Assembly (NCBI RefSeq): GCF_025938095.1
Contig: NZ_JAPCZF010000001.1
Coordinates: 868,001-932,000 of the forward strand
Direction of reading: 5' to 3'
DNA: 64,000 nucleotides
Source: Novosphingobium sp. JCM 18896
GTDB taxonomy: Bacteria; Pseudomonadota; Alphaproteobacteria; Sphingomonadales; Sphingomonadaceae
The position numbers and the translations under genes were made by a program. Shown piece by piece: positions 1 through 8,939 of this stretch. The notes under the pieces are model-generated. The model was not told where the DNA came from, did not search any database, and was given only the letters and a program-made list of their open reading frames with translations. Position 1 is the first letter of the stretch; each line of letters opens with the position of its first letter.

Positions 1-1241
1 TCCCGATCCTCGGCACCTCGCCCGACGCGATCGACCTCGCCGAGGACCGCGAGCGTTTCGCCGCGCTGGTCGAGAAGCTGGGGCTCAAGCAGCCGGCCAA
101 CGGCATCGCCCGCAGCCGCGACGAAGCCGTCGCCGTGGCCGCGCGCATCGGTTATCCGGTGCTCATGCGCCCGAGCTACGTGCTCGGCGGCCGCGCAATG
201 GAGATCGTCGACTCGGTCCAGCAGCTCGACGACTACATCACCACCGCGGTCCAGGTGTCGGGCGACAGCCCGGTGCTGATCGACCAGTACCTGCGCGACG
301 CGATCGAATGCGACGTCGATGCGCTCTGCGACGGCGACGAGGTCGTGGTGGCCGGCGTGATGCAGCACATCGAGGAAGCCGGCATCCACTCGGGCGACAG
401 CGCCTGCACCCTGCCGCCGTACAATCTCCCGGCCGAGATCGTCGAGGAGATGGAGCGCCAGGCCGAGGCCCTGGCCAAGGCGCTGGGCGTCAAGGGCCTG
501 ATGAACATCCAGTTCGCGGTCAAGGATGGCGACGTCTACCTGATCGAGGTCAACCCGCGCGCCTCGCGCACCGTGCCCTTCGTCGCCAAGGCGATCGGCC
601 AGCCCGTCGCCAAGATCGCCGCGCGCGTCATGGCGGGCGAGAAGCTCAACACCTTCCCGCCGTTCAAGCGCGAGCTCGACTATATGGCGGTGAAGGAAGC
701 CGTATTCCCCTTCGCCCGCTTCCCCGGCGTCGATCCAGTGCTCTCGCCCGAGATGAAGTCCACCGGTGAAGTCATGGGAATCGATCGCGATTTTGGCACG
801 GCCTTCGCCAAGTCGCAGCTCGGCGCCAGCACGATCCTGCCGCAGGGCGGTACGGCCTTCGTCTCGGTCAAGGACAGTGACAAGCCTGTGATCCTGCCCG
901 CGGTGCGCAAGCTGATCGAGCTCGGCTTCACGATCATCGCCACGGGCGGCACCCAGCGCTATCTCGCCGATGCCGGCCTGCCGGTCGAACTGGTGAACAA
1001 GGTGGCCGAAGGCCGCCCGCACATCGTCGATCGCATCATCGACGGCGAGGTGACCTTGATCTTCAACACCACCGAGGGGTGGCAGAGCCTCAAGGATTCG
1101 CAGTCGATCCGCGGTTCGGCGCTGACCGGCAAGGTGCCCTACTTCACCACGGCAGCCGCCTCGGTCGCGGCGGCGGAGGCGATAGCAGCCCTTCGCGGTA
1201 GCCAACTTGAAGTGCGTTCACTGCAAGCCTATTATAGCTGA
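1..1241 (+). CDS. carB: Carbamoyl-phosphate synthase large subunit, 3' part only
   Basis: The reading frame is open from base 3, so the gene begins upstream and only about 412 C-terminal residues of a roughly 1,100-residue enzyme are here. CarB makes carbamoyl phosphate from bicarbonate, glutamine-derived ammonia and ATP for pyrimidine and arginine synthesis. Visible are the second ATP-grasp half ([16 protein letters not shown], then [17 protein letters not shown] with the metal-binding Glu and Asn) and the C-terminal MGS-like allosteric domain ([36 protein letters not shown]). The TGA stop is at 1239-1241. It lies just upstream of greA on the same strand, a common sphingomonad order. Confidence 0.97.
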   Translation, partial: PILGTSPDAIDLAEDRERFAALVEKLGLKQPANGIARSRDEAVAVAARIGYPVLMRPSYVLGGRAMEIVDSVQQLDDYITTAVQVSGDSPVLIDQYLRDAIECDVDALCDGDEVVVAGVMQHIEEAGIHSGDSACTLPPYNLPAEIVEEMERQAEALAKALGVKGLMNIQFAVKDGDVYLIEVNPRASRTVPFVAKAIGQPVAKIAARVMAGEKLNTFPPFKRELDYMAVKEAVFPFARFPGVDPVLSPEMKSTGEVMGIDRDFGTAFAKSQLGASTILPQGGTAFVSVKDSDKPVILPAVRKLIELGFTIIATGGTQRYLADAGLPVELVNKVAEGRPHIVDRIIDGEVTLIFNTTEGWQSLKDSQSIRGSALTGKVPYFTTAAASVAAAEAIAALRGSQLEVRSLQAYYS

Positions 1242-1249
1242 TACAACAG

Positions 1250-1336
1250 GCTCTCCCGGACATCCGAATGGTCGGCCCGTTTCCCAGGTGGAACGGGACG
1301 GGAGAGCAGTCGCCAATGAGGGGGCGACCAGGAGGT
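1250..1336 (+). promoter_or_regulatory. Structured 5' leader of greA
   Basis: Three stems can be drawn in the carB-greA gap. An outer 9-bp perfect stem pairs 1250-1258 with 1299-1307. Inside it an 8-bp stem, with one G-T pair, joins 1276-1283 to 1290-1297 around a 6-base loop. A separate 6-bp hairpin (1309-1314 with 1323-1328) ends two bases before the AGGAGGT ribosome-binding site at 1330-1336. No T-run follows, so it does not look like a simple terminator of carB. It could be a translation-controlling leader or an RNA processing/stability structure. No known riboswitch class was recognised. Confidence 0.5.
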
Positions 1337-1345
1337 AGAACGAAT

Positions 1346-1822
1346 ATGGCGAGTGTCGAGAAGTTGCCGATGCTGGCGGAAGGCTATGAAAAGCTGACCA
1401 CCGAGCTGAAAGCGCTGCGTGAAGAACGTCCGCGGATCGTCGATGCGATCGAGGAAGCACGCGCCCACGGCGACCTTTCCGAAAACGCCGAATATCACGC
1501 CGCTAAGGAACGCCAGGGCCAGGTCGAGGCGATGATCGGTGATCTCGAGGACAAGATCAGCCGCGCGAACATCATCGATCCGGCGACGCTTTCGGGCGAT
1601 CGGATCATCTTCGGTGCGACGGTGACGCTGCTCGACGACGACGACAAGCCCGTGCGCTATCAGATCGTCGGGCCCTACGAGGCCGACGCCAAGATCGGCC
1701 GGATCAGCTACAACTCGCCGCTGGGCAAGGCGCTGATCGGCCGCAAGGTCGAGGACGAGGTCGAAGTCACGGTGCCGTCGGGCGACCGCTTCTACGTCGT
1801 GAACCAGATCGAATTCATCTGA
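1346..1822 (+). CDS. greA: Transcription elongation factor GreA
   Basis: The 158-residue product has the normal GreA length. GreA binds the RNA polymerase secondary channel and stimulates cleavage of backtracked transcripts. Residues 1-75 form the N-terminal coiled-coil, including the acidic tip segment [20 protein letters not shown]. The C-terminal FKBP-like domain holds [28 protein letters not shown]. The ATG at 1346 was chosen because AGGAGGT at 1330-1336 is well spaced from it and [10 protein letters not shown] is a typical GreA start; an in-frame ATG at 1268 would add 26 unlikely residues. Confidence 0.97.
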   Translation: MASVEKLPMLAEGYEKLTTELKALREERPRIVDAIEEARAHGDLSENAEYHAAKERQGQVEAMIGDLEDKISRANIIDPATLSGDRIIFGATVTLLDDDDKPVRYQIVGPYEADAKIGRISYNSPLGKALIGRKVEDEVEVTVPSGDRFYVVNQIEFI

Positions 1823-1830
1823 ACCGATAG

Positions 1831-1847
1831 GGCGGGCTTGGCCCGCC
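1831..1847 (+). other. GC hairpin just after greA
   Basis: A 7-bp GC stem with a TTG loop lies 8 bases after the greA stop codon. No T-run follows on either strand, so it is more likely a 3'-end stabilising or processing hairpin than an intrinsic terminator. The true terminator candidate is further downstream at 1954-1996. Confidence 0.4.
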
Positions 1848-1859
1848 TCCAGAAAAACC

Positions 1860-1937
1860 ATCCCCGCGAAAGCAGAGACTTTTGCCGGTCGACTCCGAGA
1901 TTCGGAGCATCGGCAAGGTCGCTGCATTCGCGGGGAT
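1860..1937. repeat. Nested palindromic (REP-like) element
   Basis: Eleven-base arms ATCCCCGCGAA (1860-1870) and TTCGCGGGGAT (1927-1937) are perfect inverted copies. Nested inside are TTGCCG/CGGCAA (1882-1887 and 1911-1916) and CTCCGA/TCGGAG (1893-1898 and 1902-1907). The outer arm is the same GCGGGGAT-type sequence as at 20662-20681, so this looks like a member of the dispersed palindromic family. It sits in the 3' region between greA and the convergent DUF4170 gene. Confidence 0.65.
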
Positions 1938-1953
1938 AGTGATTTCAGAGAAC

Positions 1954-1996
1954 GGGCGAGCTTGGGAGCCTAACTCCAGCTCGCCCTTTCTTTTTT
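1954..1996 (+). terminator. Rho-independent terminator downstream of greA
   Basis: GGGCGAGCT (1954-1962) and AGCTCGCCC (1978-1986) form a 9-bp stem followed directly by TTTCTTTTTT (1987-1996). The T-run overlaps the stop codon (1995-1997) of the convergent DUF4170 gene, so the terminator for greA is partly embedded in its neighbour's last codon. Confidence 0.85.
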
Positions 1997-2216
1997 ATGC
2001 TTCAGGAAGCTCGGGTTCGAGCAGCCGGTGCAGGTGCACGATCACGTATTTCATCTCGGCATCGTCGACCGTGCCTTGTGCCTTGCCGCGCCAGGCGTCT
2101 TCGGCCGAAGCGAAATCGGGATAGACCCCGACCAGATCGAGCTTTTCGAGATTAACGAAATCGAGGCCCTGCGGGTCGCTGACCCGACCTCCCATTACGA
2201 GGTGAAGTTTCTGCAT
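1995..2216 (-). CDS. DUF4170 domain protein
   Basis: A 73-residue protein of unknown function. The sequence MQKLHLVMGGRV.DPQG..F.....LDLVGVYPDFASAEDAWRGKAQGTVDDAEMKYVIVHLHRLLEP matches, from memory, the small DUF4170 family that is widespread in alphaproteobacteria. It is a single domain with no signal peptide or membrane segment. ATG at 2214-2216. The gene stands alone, convergent with greA, and its stop codon is embedded in the T-run of the greA terminator. Confidence 0.8.
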   Translation of the reverse strand: MQKLHLVMGGRVSDPQGLDFVNLEKLDLVGVYPDFASAEDAWRGKAQGTVDDAEMKYVIVHLHRLLEPELPEA

Positions 2217-2284
2217 AGTCTTTTGTCCTGGGGAAGGAAAAGAGACCGTTCCTGTACTATTGTGCAGGCGCGAAGGGCAAGGGC

Positions 2285-2692
2285 TCAGCGGCGCAATTTC
2301 CCGGCAAGTTCGACAGCCTTGTGCAGCAATCGCTGGGCGGCTTCGCTGGCGTTGTCGACCGCGTCTTCGGCCGGCCCCCGGAGCTTGCCCGCCTTGTCGA
2401 CCAGGACTTCGCCCTGACGACGCAGGCCTTCACCCGCATCTTCGGCGCGTTCGAGCGCCTGACGACCGAAGGCCATGCTCGCCGTGCCGGCCATTTCCGC
2501 CAGGGTCAGCGCATGCCGCGCGAGCTTGCGTCCGCTGCCGCGCGACAGCAGCGCGCCTGCAACCAGCCCCAGCGCGACGCCGCCGGCGACGACCAGTCCT
2601 GGATGGTCGCGCGCGAAATCGACGACGGCCTTGCCCGCATCCTCGGCCTTGGCCTTGGCTTCGGGCAGCTTCACGACATTGGATTCAGTCAT
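2285..2692 (-). CDS. Membrane-anchored hypothetical protein, DUF883/YqjD-like
   Basis: The product is about 135 residues. A charged Ala/Lys/Glu-rich start (MTESNVVKLPEAKAKAEDAGK) is followed by one membrane segment, PGLVVAGGVALGLVAGALL (about 31-49), and then a long amphipathic helical tail rich in Ala, Glu and Lys. This composition resembles ElaB/YqjD-type proteins, although here the membrane segment comes first. The start at 2692 is preferred over 2722 because residues before MTESN are Arg-rich and lack an obvious ribosome site. It is the last gene of a four-gene minus-strand operon. Function unknown. Confidence 0.7.
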   Translation of the reverse strand: MTESNVVKLPEAKAKAEDAGKAVVDFARDHPGLVVAGGVALGLVAGALLSRGSGRKLARHALTLAEMAGTASMAFGRQALERAEDAGEGLRRQGEVLVDKAGKLRGPAEDAVDNASEAAQRLLHKAVELAGKLRR

Positions 2693-2711
2693 CGTCGGCC
2701 TTCCTTTCCGT

Positions 2712-2981
2712 CTAGTCCTCATCGCTCCATAGGCTGGCGACGAGGTTTATGATCGGGCCCCGCAAGAACCAAAGGACGATTGCTCCAATGGTTCCCGCGA
2801 TGACGCCCTTGTTTTCGTTCGCCACCTCGGCCGCCTCGGCCATCGCCTCGCCTGCGCGATCGGCAATCCGGCCGCCGATGCTGCGCATGGCCAGATCTTC
2901 CTGAACCTGCGCGAGCTGGTTCTGGAAGGCAGCGTAAGCGGCGTTCCGTTCGGCCTTCGCCTGTTCCAGTGGCAGAACCAT
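2712..2981 (-). CDS. Small membrane protein (positional counterpart of YqjK)
   Basis: An 89-residue protein whose ATG (2979-2981) overlaps the stop codon of the preceding holin-family gene as ATGA, indicating translational coupling. Residues 1-30 are a charged helix (LEQAKAERNAAYAAFQNQLAQVQEDL). Residues 58-77 form one membrane segment (NKGVIAGTIGAIVLWFLRGP), and the tail is short and acidic. It is not confidently assigned to a family; its place in a yqjD-yqjE-like operon suggests the role filled by YqjK in enterobacteria, which is itself uncharacterised. Confidence 0.75.
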   Translation of the reverse strand: MVLPLEQAKAERNAAYAAFQNQLAQVQEDLAMRSIGGRIADRAGEAMAEAAEVANENKGVIAGTIGAIVLWFLRGPIINLVASLWSDED

Positions 2982-3367
2982 CAGCCATCGCTCCGGTTGG
3001 ACAGCGCCGCGACCATCGCTCGCCACTGCCCGGCGGCAATCAGCGCGGCAATCCCCGCGGCGACCAGCAGCCCCGCGAAGACCGCGGCCGTGGCGCCGAG
3101 TGCCCCCAGAATGGGTGTCAGCCCGAACACGAGGCCCACGGTCAGCGCGACCAGCGCGAAAAAGGCCAGGACGAGCGCGAGCCCGCCGAGAAGCGCGATC
3201 CACTTGATCCGCCCCGCGGCATAGCCGGCACGCGACTGCTGGAGCGCGGCCTCGGCTTTGGCGAAAGCGAGGCCGCGATCGACCAGCAAGCGCAGGTCGT
3301 CTTCGAGATGTCTATGGCGAGCCGCCTCACCGCCGGCGAGAGGCGGCTGCTCGTCTTCGTTGCTCAT
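2981..3367 (-). CDS. Phage holin family (YqjE-like) membrane protein
   Basis: A 128-residue protein with a charged N-terminal 50 residues (HLEDDLRLLVDRGLAFAKAEAALQQSRAGYAAGRIK) and two adjacent membrane helices: IALLGGLALVLAFFALVALTVGLVFGL and ILGALGATAAVFAGLLVAAGIAALIA. This matches the layout of the Phage_holin_3_6 family that contains E. coli YqjE. These are chromosomal envelope proteins, not evidence of a prophage. The start at 3367 (MSNEDEQ) was chosen because upstream codons overlap the previous gene out of frame. It is coupled to the next gene by an ATGA overlap. Confidence 0.85.
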   Translation of the reverse strand: MSNEDEQPPLAGGEAARHRHLEDDLRLLVDRGLAFAKAEAALQQSRAGYAAGRIKWIALLGGLALVLAFFALVALTVGLVFGLTPILGALGATAAVFAGLLVAAGIAALIAAGQWRAMVAALSNRSDG

Positions 3368-3389
3368 CAAACGCCCCCGGGCGAAGGCG

Positions 3390-3878
3390 TCAGTCGTTCG
3401 AACCCCGCAGCATGCGCGCCAGCAGGAAGCCGCCGACCGCCGCGATGCCGATGGCCAGGCCCGGGCTCTTGCGGACGAATTCCTTGGCATCCTCGGCCAG
3501 TTCGTCGAGTTCCTTGGCATCGATACGCGCCGAAACGTCCTGCAGCGACTGCGCCGCCGAACGGGCATAGTCGCCATACTTCACGCCGACCTTCTCATCG
3601 ATCAGCCCGGCATTCTCTGAAACCAGCTTGCCCACCGCAGCGATGCCCTCGCTGGCCTTGGCCTTGCCCTCGTTGGCATAGGTCGTAGCCTTTTCCTTGG
3701 CCTGCGCGGTCCATTCGCCGCTCTGGCTCGTGACCTTCTCGCGATAGAGGTCGGCGCGCTCCTGGGCTTCCTTGCCGAGCGCCTGAGCGCCTGCCTTGGC
3801 TTCTTCGATGGCCTTGGCGAAGCGTTCCTTGGCCGGCTTCTCGCCCGTGCTGGTCGGGTTTGCGAGCGTGTCGTCCAT
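3390..3878 (-). CDS. DUF883/ElaB-YqjD-like protein with C-terminal membrane anchor
   Basis: A 162-residue protein that is almost entirely Ala/Lys/Glu helix (EEAKAGAQALGKEAQERADLYREKV...), ending in one membrane segment, SPGLAIGIAAVGGFLLARML, with a conserved-looking RGSND tail. E. coli ElaB and YqjD have this design and anchor to the inner membrane, where they can bind ribosomes in stationary phase. That role is only an analogy here. The ATG at 3876-3878 follows an AGGAGG site. It is the first gene of the minus-strand operon and is divergent from eno across a 198-bp gap. Confidence 0.8.
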   Translation of the reverse strand: MDDTLANPTSTGEKPAKERFAKAIEEAKAGAQALGKEAQERADLYREKVTSQSGEWTAQAKEKATTYANEGKAKASEGIAAVGKLVSENAGLIDEKVGVKYGDYARSAAQSLQDVSARIDAKELDELAEDAKEFVRKSPGLAIGIAAVGGFLLARMLRGSND

Positions 3879-4028
3879 GTCTTCTATCCTCCTTGCGGCG
3901 CATATCTGGCCTAAACCGACGGCCAAAGTGATTATTGCCTAAGTGATTCTGGGGTCTATGCGACCAATGTAACACAAGTCGCCCGACAAAGCTGCAACGC
4001 GGCTTGCCTGCCAAGGTTCCCCTGCTAA

Positions 4029-5363
<1,335 letters not shown>

Positions 5364-5370
5364 TTGATCG

Positions 5371-5403
5371 GGAGCGTCCCCGGTCGATTGTCGGGGACGC
5401 TCC
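5371..5403 (+). terminator. Strong hairpin after eno
   Basis: A perfect 12-bp stem (GGAGCGTCCCCG with CGGGGACGCTCC) with a 9-base loop starts 8 bases past the eno stop codon. No T-tract follows, so termination may need Rho, or the hairpin may protect the eno 3' end. Confidence 0.65.
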
Positions 5404-5475
5404 AGGAACCTATATCGCGAAATCACCTTTCTGGCCGAGCGGGTCTCGCTCGCGCCATGCCATGGGATTTTGCCG

Positions 5476-7551
5476 ATGATCGATAGAAAGCTGCTGGCCG
5501 CCCTGTTTCTCGGCGCGGCCTCTCCCGCGTTCGTTCCCGCGCTCGCGGAAGCACCGGTGGAGAAGGTCAGGGCACCGGGCAGCCTCGGTATCGATCCCGC
5601 GATGATGGACCGTTCGGTCAAGCCGGGCGCCGATTTCAACCTCTACGCCAACGGCGCCTGGCTCAAGACCACGGAGATCCCGGCCGATCGTTCGAGCGTC
5701 GGCGGCTTCTATATCGCCGACCACAAGACCGAAGGCCAACTCGGCGAACTGATCGCCGAAATCCTGCGCTCGACCGCGCCCGCGAACAGCGACGAGGGTC
5801 GCATCCGCGACTTCTACCGCGCCTATCTTGACACCGCCGCGATCGACGCCGCGGGCCTCAAGCCCGTGCAGCCCGATCTCGATCGCTTCGCCGCGATCCG
5901 CGACGTGAAGGGCCTGTCGCGCGTGCTCGGCGAACAGGTCCGCGCCGACGTCGATCCGCTCAACGCCACCGACTTCCAGACCGAGAACCTGTTCGGCCTG
6001 TTCGTCACCCAGTCGCTGCCGGGCACCGCGGTGATGCCCTATGTGCTTCAGGGCGGGCTCGGGATGCCCGAGCGCGAATACTACCTGTCGAGCGACGCCA
6101 AGATGGTCGAGCTGCGCGGCAAGTACCGCGCCTATGTGGCGCAGCTCCTGACCGATGCCGGCATTGCCGATGCACAGGGCAAGGCACAGCGGATCTACGA
6201 TCTCGAGCTCAAGATCGCCGAGGCGCACCTGACGCGCGAGCAGAGCGAGGACTTCCAGCACTCGGCCGCCGAGTGGCAGCGTGGCGATTTCGCCGCCAAG
6301 GCGCCCGGCATCGACTGGAACGCCTTCTTTGCCGGCGCGCAGCTCGGCCAACAGCAGACCTTCGCCGCCTATCATGCGGGGGCGATCCCCAAGCTGTCGG
6401 CGCTGGTCGCCTCGCAGCCGCTCCAGGCCTGGAAGGACTGGCTGCTGTTCCACCAGATCAACACCAACACCGACGTCCTGCCGACGAAGCTCGATGCGAC
6501 ACGCTTCGCGTTCTACGGTACGGCGCTGACGGGCACGACCGAGCAGCGCCCGCGCGAGAAGCGCGCGATCGCCGCGGTCAACGGCGCGATCGGCGATGCA
6601 TTGGGCAAGCTCTACGTCGAGAAGTATTTCCCGGCCGCGGCGCGCGCCGAGGTCCAGGCGATGGTCGAGAACATCAAGACCGCCTTCGCCAAGCGGGTCG
6701 AGGCGATCGACTGGATGGCGCCCGCGACCAAGAAGGAAGCGATCGAGAAGGTCCGCACGATCGAGGTCGGCGTCGGCTATCCCGACACCTGGCAGGACTA
6801 TTCGGGCCTGACCATCGGCGCGAAGACCGCCTATGCCAACCGCCAGGCGGCCTCGAAGCTCGGCTACCGCCAGCAGCTCGCCAAGATCGGCAAGCCGCTC
6901 GACCGGCGCGAGTGGTGGATGAACGCGCAGCTGGTCAACGCGGTAAACCTGCCCGTGCAGAACGCGCTGAACTTCCCCGCGGCTATCCTGCAGCGGCCGT
7001 TCTTCGATCCCAGCGCCGACGCCGCGTTCAACTATGGCGCGATCGGTGCGGTGATCGGTCACGAGATCAGCCACAGCTTCGACAACAACGGCGCAGCCTT
7101 CGACGCCAGCGGCAAGATGCGCAACTGGTGGACCGACGCCGATCTCGCGAAGTTCAATGAGGCGGGCAAGGCGCTCGCCGATCAGTACGACGGCTACGAG
7201 CCGTTCCCCGGTCTCCACGTCAACGGCAAACTGACCTTGGGCGAGAACATCGCGGACGTGGCGGGGCTCGCCGCCTCCTACGACGCCTATCGCGCTTCGC
7301 TGGGCGGCAAGGAGGCACCGGTGATCGACGGCTTCACCGGCGATCAGCGCTTCTTCATCGCCTTCGGCCAGTCCTGGGCGACCAAGATGCGCGAAGCGGC
7401 GCTACGCGCGCGGATCGCGACCGACGGCCATGCGCCGGGGCAATATCGCGCGCTGACCGTGCGCAACCTCGATGCCTGGTACAAGGCTTTCGACGTCAAG
7501 CCCGGTGATGCGCTCTATCTGTCGCCAGAGAAGCGCGTGCGGATCTGGTGA
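5476..7551 (+). CDS. M13 family (neprilysin-like) zinc metallopeptidase
   Basis: About 691 residues, the usual length for bacterial M13/PepO peptidases. The zinc site is GHEISHSFD near residue 528, with the third ligand in GENIADVAG near 588; FxxANGAWLK and NAFY-type segments match the family. A hydrophobic start (LLAALFLGAASPAFVPALA) is a likely Sec signal peptide, so the enzyme probably acts in the periplasm on oligopeptides. The ATG at 5476 is used; a TTG two codons upstream (5470) is possible, and the ribosome site is weak. Single gene following eno. Confidence 0.93.
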   Translation: MIDRKLLAALFLGAASPAFVPALAEAPVEKVRAPGSLGIDPAMMDRSVKPGADFNLYANGAWLKTTEIPADRSSVGGFYIADHKTEGQLGELIAEILRSTAPANSDEGRIRDFYRAYLDTAAIDAAGLKPVQPDLDRFAAIRDVKGLSRVLGEQVRADVDPLNATDFQTENLFGLFVTQSLPGTAVMPYVLQGGLGMPEREYYLSSDAKMVELRGKYRAYVAQLLTDAGIADAQGKAQRIYDLELKIAEAHLTREQSEDFQHSAAEWQRGDFAAKAPGIDWNAFFAGAQLGQQQTFAAYHAGAIPKLSALVASQPLQAWKDWLLFHQINTNTDVLPTKLDATRFAFYGTALTGTTEQRPREKRAIAAVNGAIGDALGKLYVEKYFPAAARAEVQAMVENIKTAFAKRVEAIDWMAPATKKEAIEKVRTIEVGVGYPDTWQDYSGLTIGAKTAYANRQAASKLGYRQQLAKIGKPLDRREWWMNAQLVNAVNLPVQNALNFPAAILQRPFFDPSADAAFNYGAIGAVIGHEISHSFDNNGAAFDASGKMRNWWTDADLAKFNEAGKALADQYDGYEPFPGLHVNGKLTLGENIADVAGLAASYDAYRASLGGKEAPVIDGFTGDQRFFIAFGQSWATKMREAALRARIATDGHAPGQYRALTVRNLDAWYKAFDVKPGDALYLSPEKRVRIW

Positions 7552-7552
7552 G

Positions 7553-8509
7553 CTAGGCCGAGCCGGGCAGCGCGGCATCGAGCCGCGCGACCTGTTCGGC
7601 GCTGAGTTCGAGACTTGCCGCGCCGAGCAGGTCGGCCAGTTGCTCCTGCTTCGTCGCGCTGACGATCGGCGCGGCGATGGCGGGTTGGGCGTTGAGCCAG
7701 GCCAGCGCGATCTGCGCGAGGGTCGCGCCGGTCTCGGCCGCGATCGAGTCCATGACGGCGAGGACGTCGAACCCGCCATAGCCCGCGAACTTGTCGAGCG
7801 CATGCGCACGCGAGGAACCCGCCCAGTCTTCGGGCTTGCGGAACTTACCCGACAGGAAGCCCGCGGCGAGGCCGTAATAGGGCAGCACGGCGATGTCCCG
7901 ATCGACGCTGAGCGCCTGGAGCGGTCCTTGATATTCGCCGCGCGAGACGAGGTTGAACTCGGGCTGGAGCACGGTGAACGGCGTCATGCCCATGCGGTCG
8001 GCCAGCTTGGTCACGGCGCCCAGGCGTTCGACCGTGTAGTTCGAGGCGCCGAGCTCGCGGGCCTTGCCGCTCTTCACGAGGTCGTCGTACCCCGAGATGA
8101 CCTCGTCGAGCGGCGTCGTCTTGTCGTCGCGGTGGGCATAGTAGAGATCGACGTAGTCGGTGCGCAGGCGTTCGAGCGAGCCCTCCATCGCCGCCGCGAC
8201 CTTGTCGGGCTTGAGCGCATAGGGCGGGCCGCCCATGCCGGTCTTGGTGGCGATCAGCATGTCCTTGCGGACGCCGCGGCTCTCCATCCATTCGCCGATG
8301 ATCGTCTCGGACTCGCCGCCCTTGTTGCCGGGGATCCACGACGAATAGCCCTCGGCGCTGTCGATCATGCGCCCGCCCACCTCGTAGAAGGCGTCGAGGA
8401 TCGCGAAGCTCGCGTCGCGATCGAGCGTCCACCCGAAGACGTTGCCGCCGAAGCAGAGCCGGATTCCGCCGATCGACGGATGCCCTGCCTCGGCGATCGG
8501 ATCAGGCAC
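7553..8509 (-). CDS. Aldo/keto reductase
   Basis: A 318-residue NAD(P)H-dependent reductase of the AKR (beta/alpha)8 fold. The catalytic tetrad is visible as Asp50, Tyr55 ([11 protein letters not shown]), Lys89 (IATKTGM) and His126 (YYAHRDD). The cofactor-binding C-terminal part contains [25 protein letters not shown] and [17 protein letters not shown]. The start is GTG (8507-8509) and overlaps the end of ribH by 8 bases, so it is probably cotranscribed with the riboflavin genes. Its substrate is unknown; the linkage does not prove a flavin role. Confidence 0.9.
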   Translation of the reverse strand: MPDPIAEAGHPSIGGIRLCFGGNVFGWTLDRDASFAILDAFYEVGGRMIDSAEGYSSWIPGNKGGESETIIGEWMESRGVRKDMLIATKTGMGGPPYALKPDKVAAAMEGSLERLRTDYVDLYYAHRDDKTTPLDEVISGYDDLVKSGKARELGASNYTVERLGAVTKLADRMGMTPFTVLQPEFNLVSRGEYQGPLQALSVDRDIAVLPYYGLAAGFLSGKFRKPEDWAGSSRAHALDKFAGYGGFDVLAVMDSIAAETGATLAQIALAWLNAQPAIAAPIVSATKQEQLADLLGAASLELSAEQVARLDAALPGSA

Positions 8510-8924
8510 CGAAGCGATCCTTGAGCGCGTGCAGCGCGAGCGCCGCCTCGGCCGCTTCGCCGCCCTTGTTCTTCTGCGCCGGATCGGCGCGGACGATCGC
8601 TTGTTGCTCGTTCTCGACCGTGAGGATGCCGTTGCCGATGGCGACGCCGTCCATCGTCAGCGCCATGATGCCGCGCGCGCTCTCGCCGGCGACGATCTCG
8701 AAATGATAGGTCTCGCCGCGGATGACCACGCCGATCGCGACATAACCCTCGTATTCGCCGCTCTGGTCGGCCAGCGCGATCGCGCCGGGGATCTCGAGCG
8801 CGCCGGGGACGGTGATGACCTCGGCCTTGTGGCCGGCCGCCTTGATCGCGGCCTTGGCGCCGGCGACCAGCATGTCGTTGAGGTGGTCGTAGAAGCGGGC
8901 TTCGACGATGAGGAACTTGGCCAT
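8502..8924 (-). CDS. ribH: 6,7-dimethyl-8-ribityllumazine synthase
   Basis: A 140-residue lumazine synthase, catalysing condensation of 3,4-dihydroxy-2-butanone 4-phosphate with the ribitylaminopyrimidine in riboflavin synthesis. Motifs are [38 protein letters not shown] with the catalytic-position His74, and [20 protein letters not shown] at 8922-8924. It lies 15 bases downstream of ribB, forming a ribB-ribH operon; the substrate dihydroxybutanone phosphate is the product of that upstream enzyme. Confidence 0.96.
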   Translation of the reverse strand: MAKFLIVEARFYDHLNDMLVAGAKAAIKAAGHKAEVITVPGALEIPGAIALADQSGEYEGYVAIGVVIRGETYHFEIVAGESARGIMALTMDGVAIGNGILTVENEQQAIVRADPAQKNKGGEAAEAALALHALKDRFGA

Positions 8925-8939
8925 GATCGGGTCTCTCGG

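Noticed and set aside
2981..3367. Holin-type gene as evidence for a prophage
   Set aside because: No capsid, terminase, integrase or lysis genes are near; the protein belongs to the YqjE-type chromosomal family.
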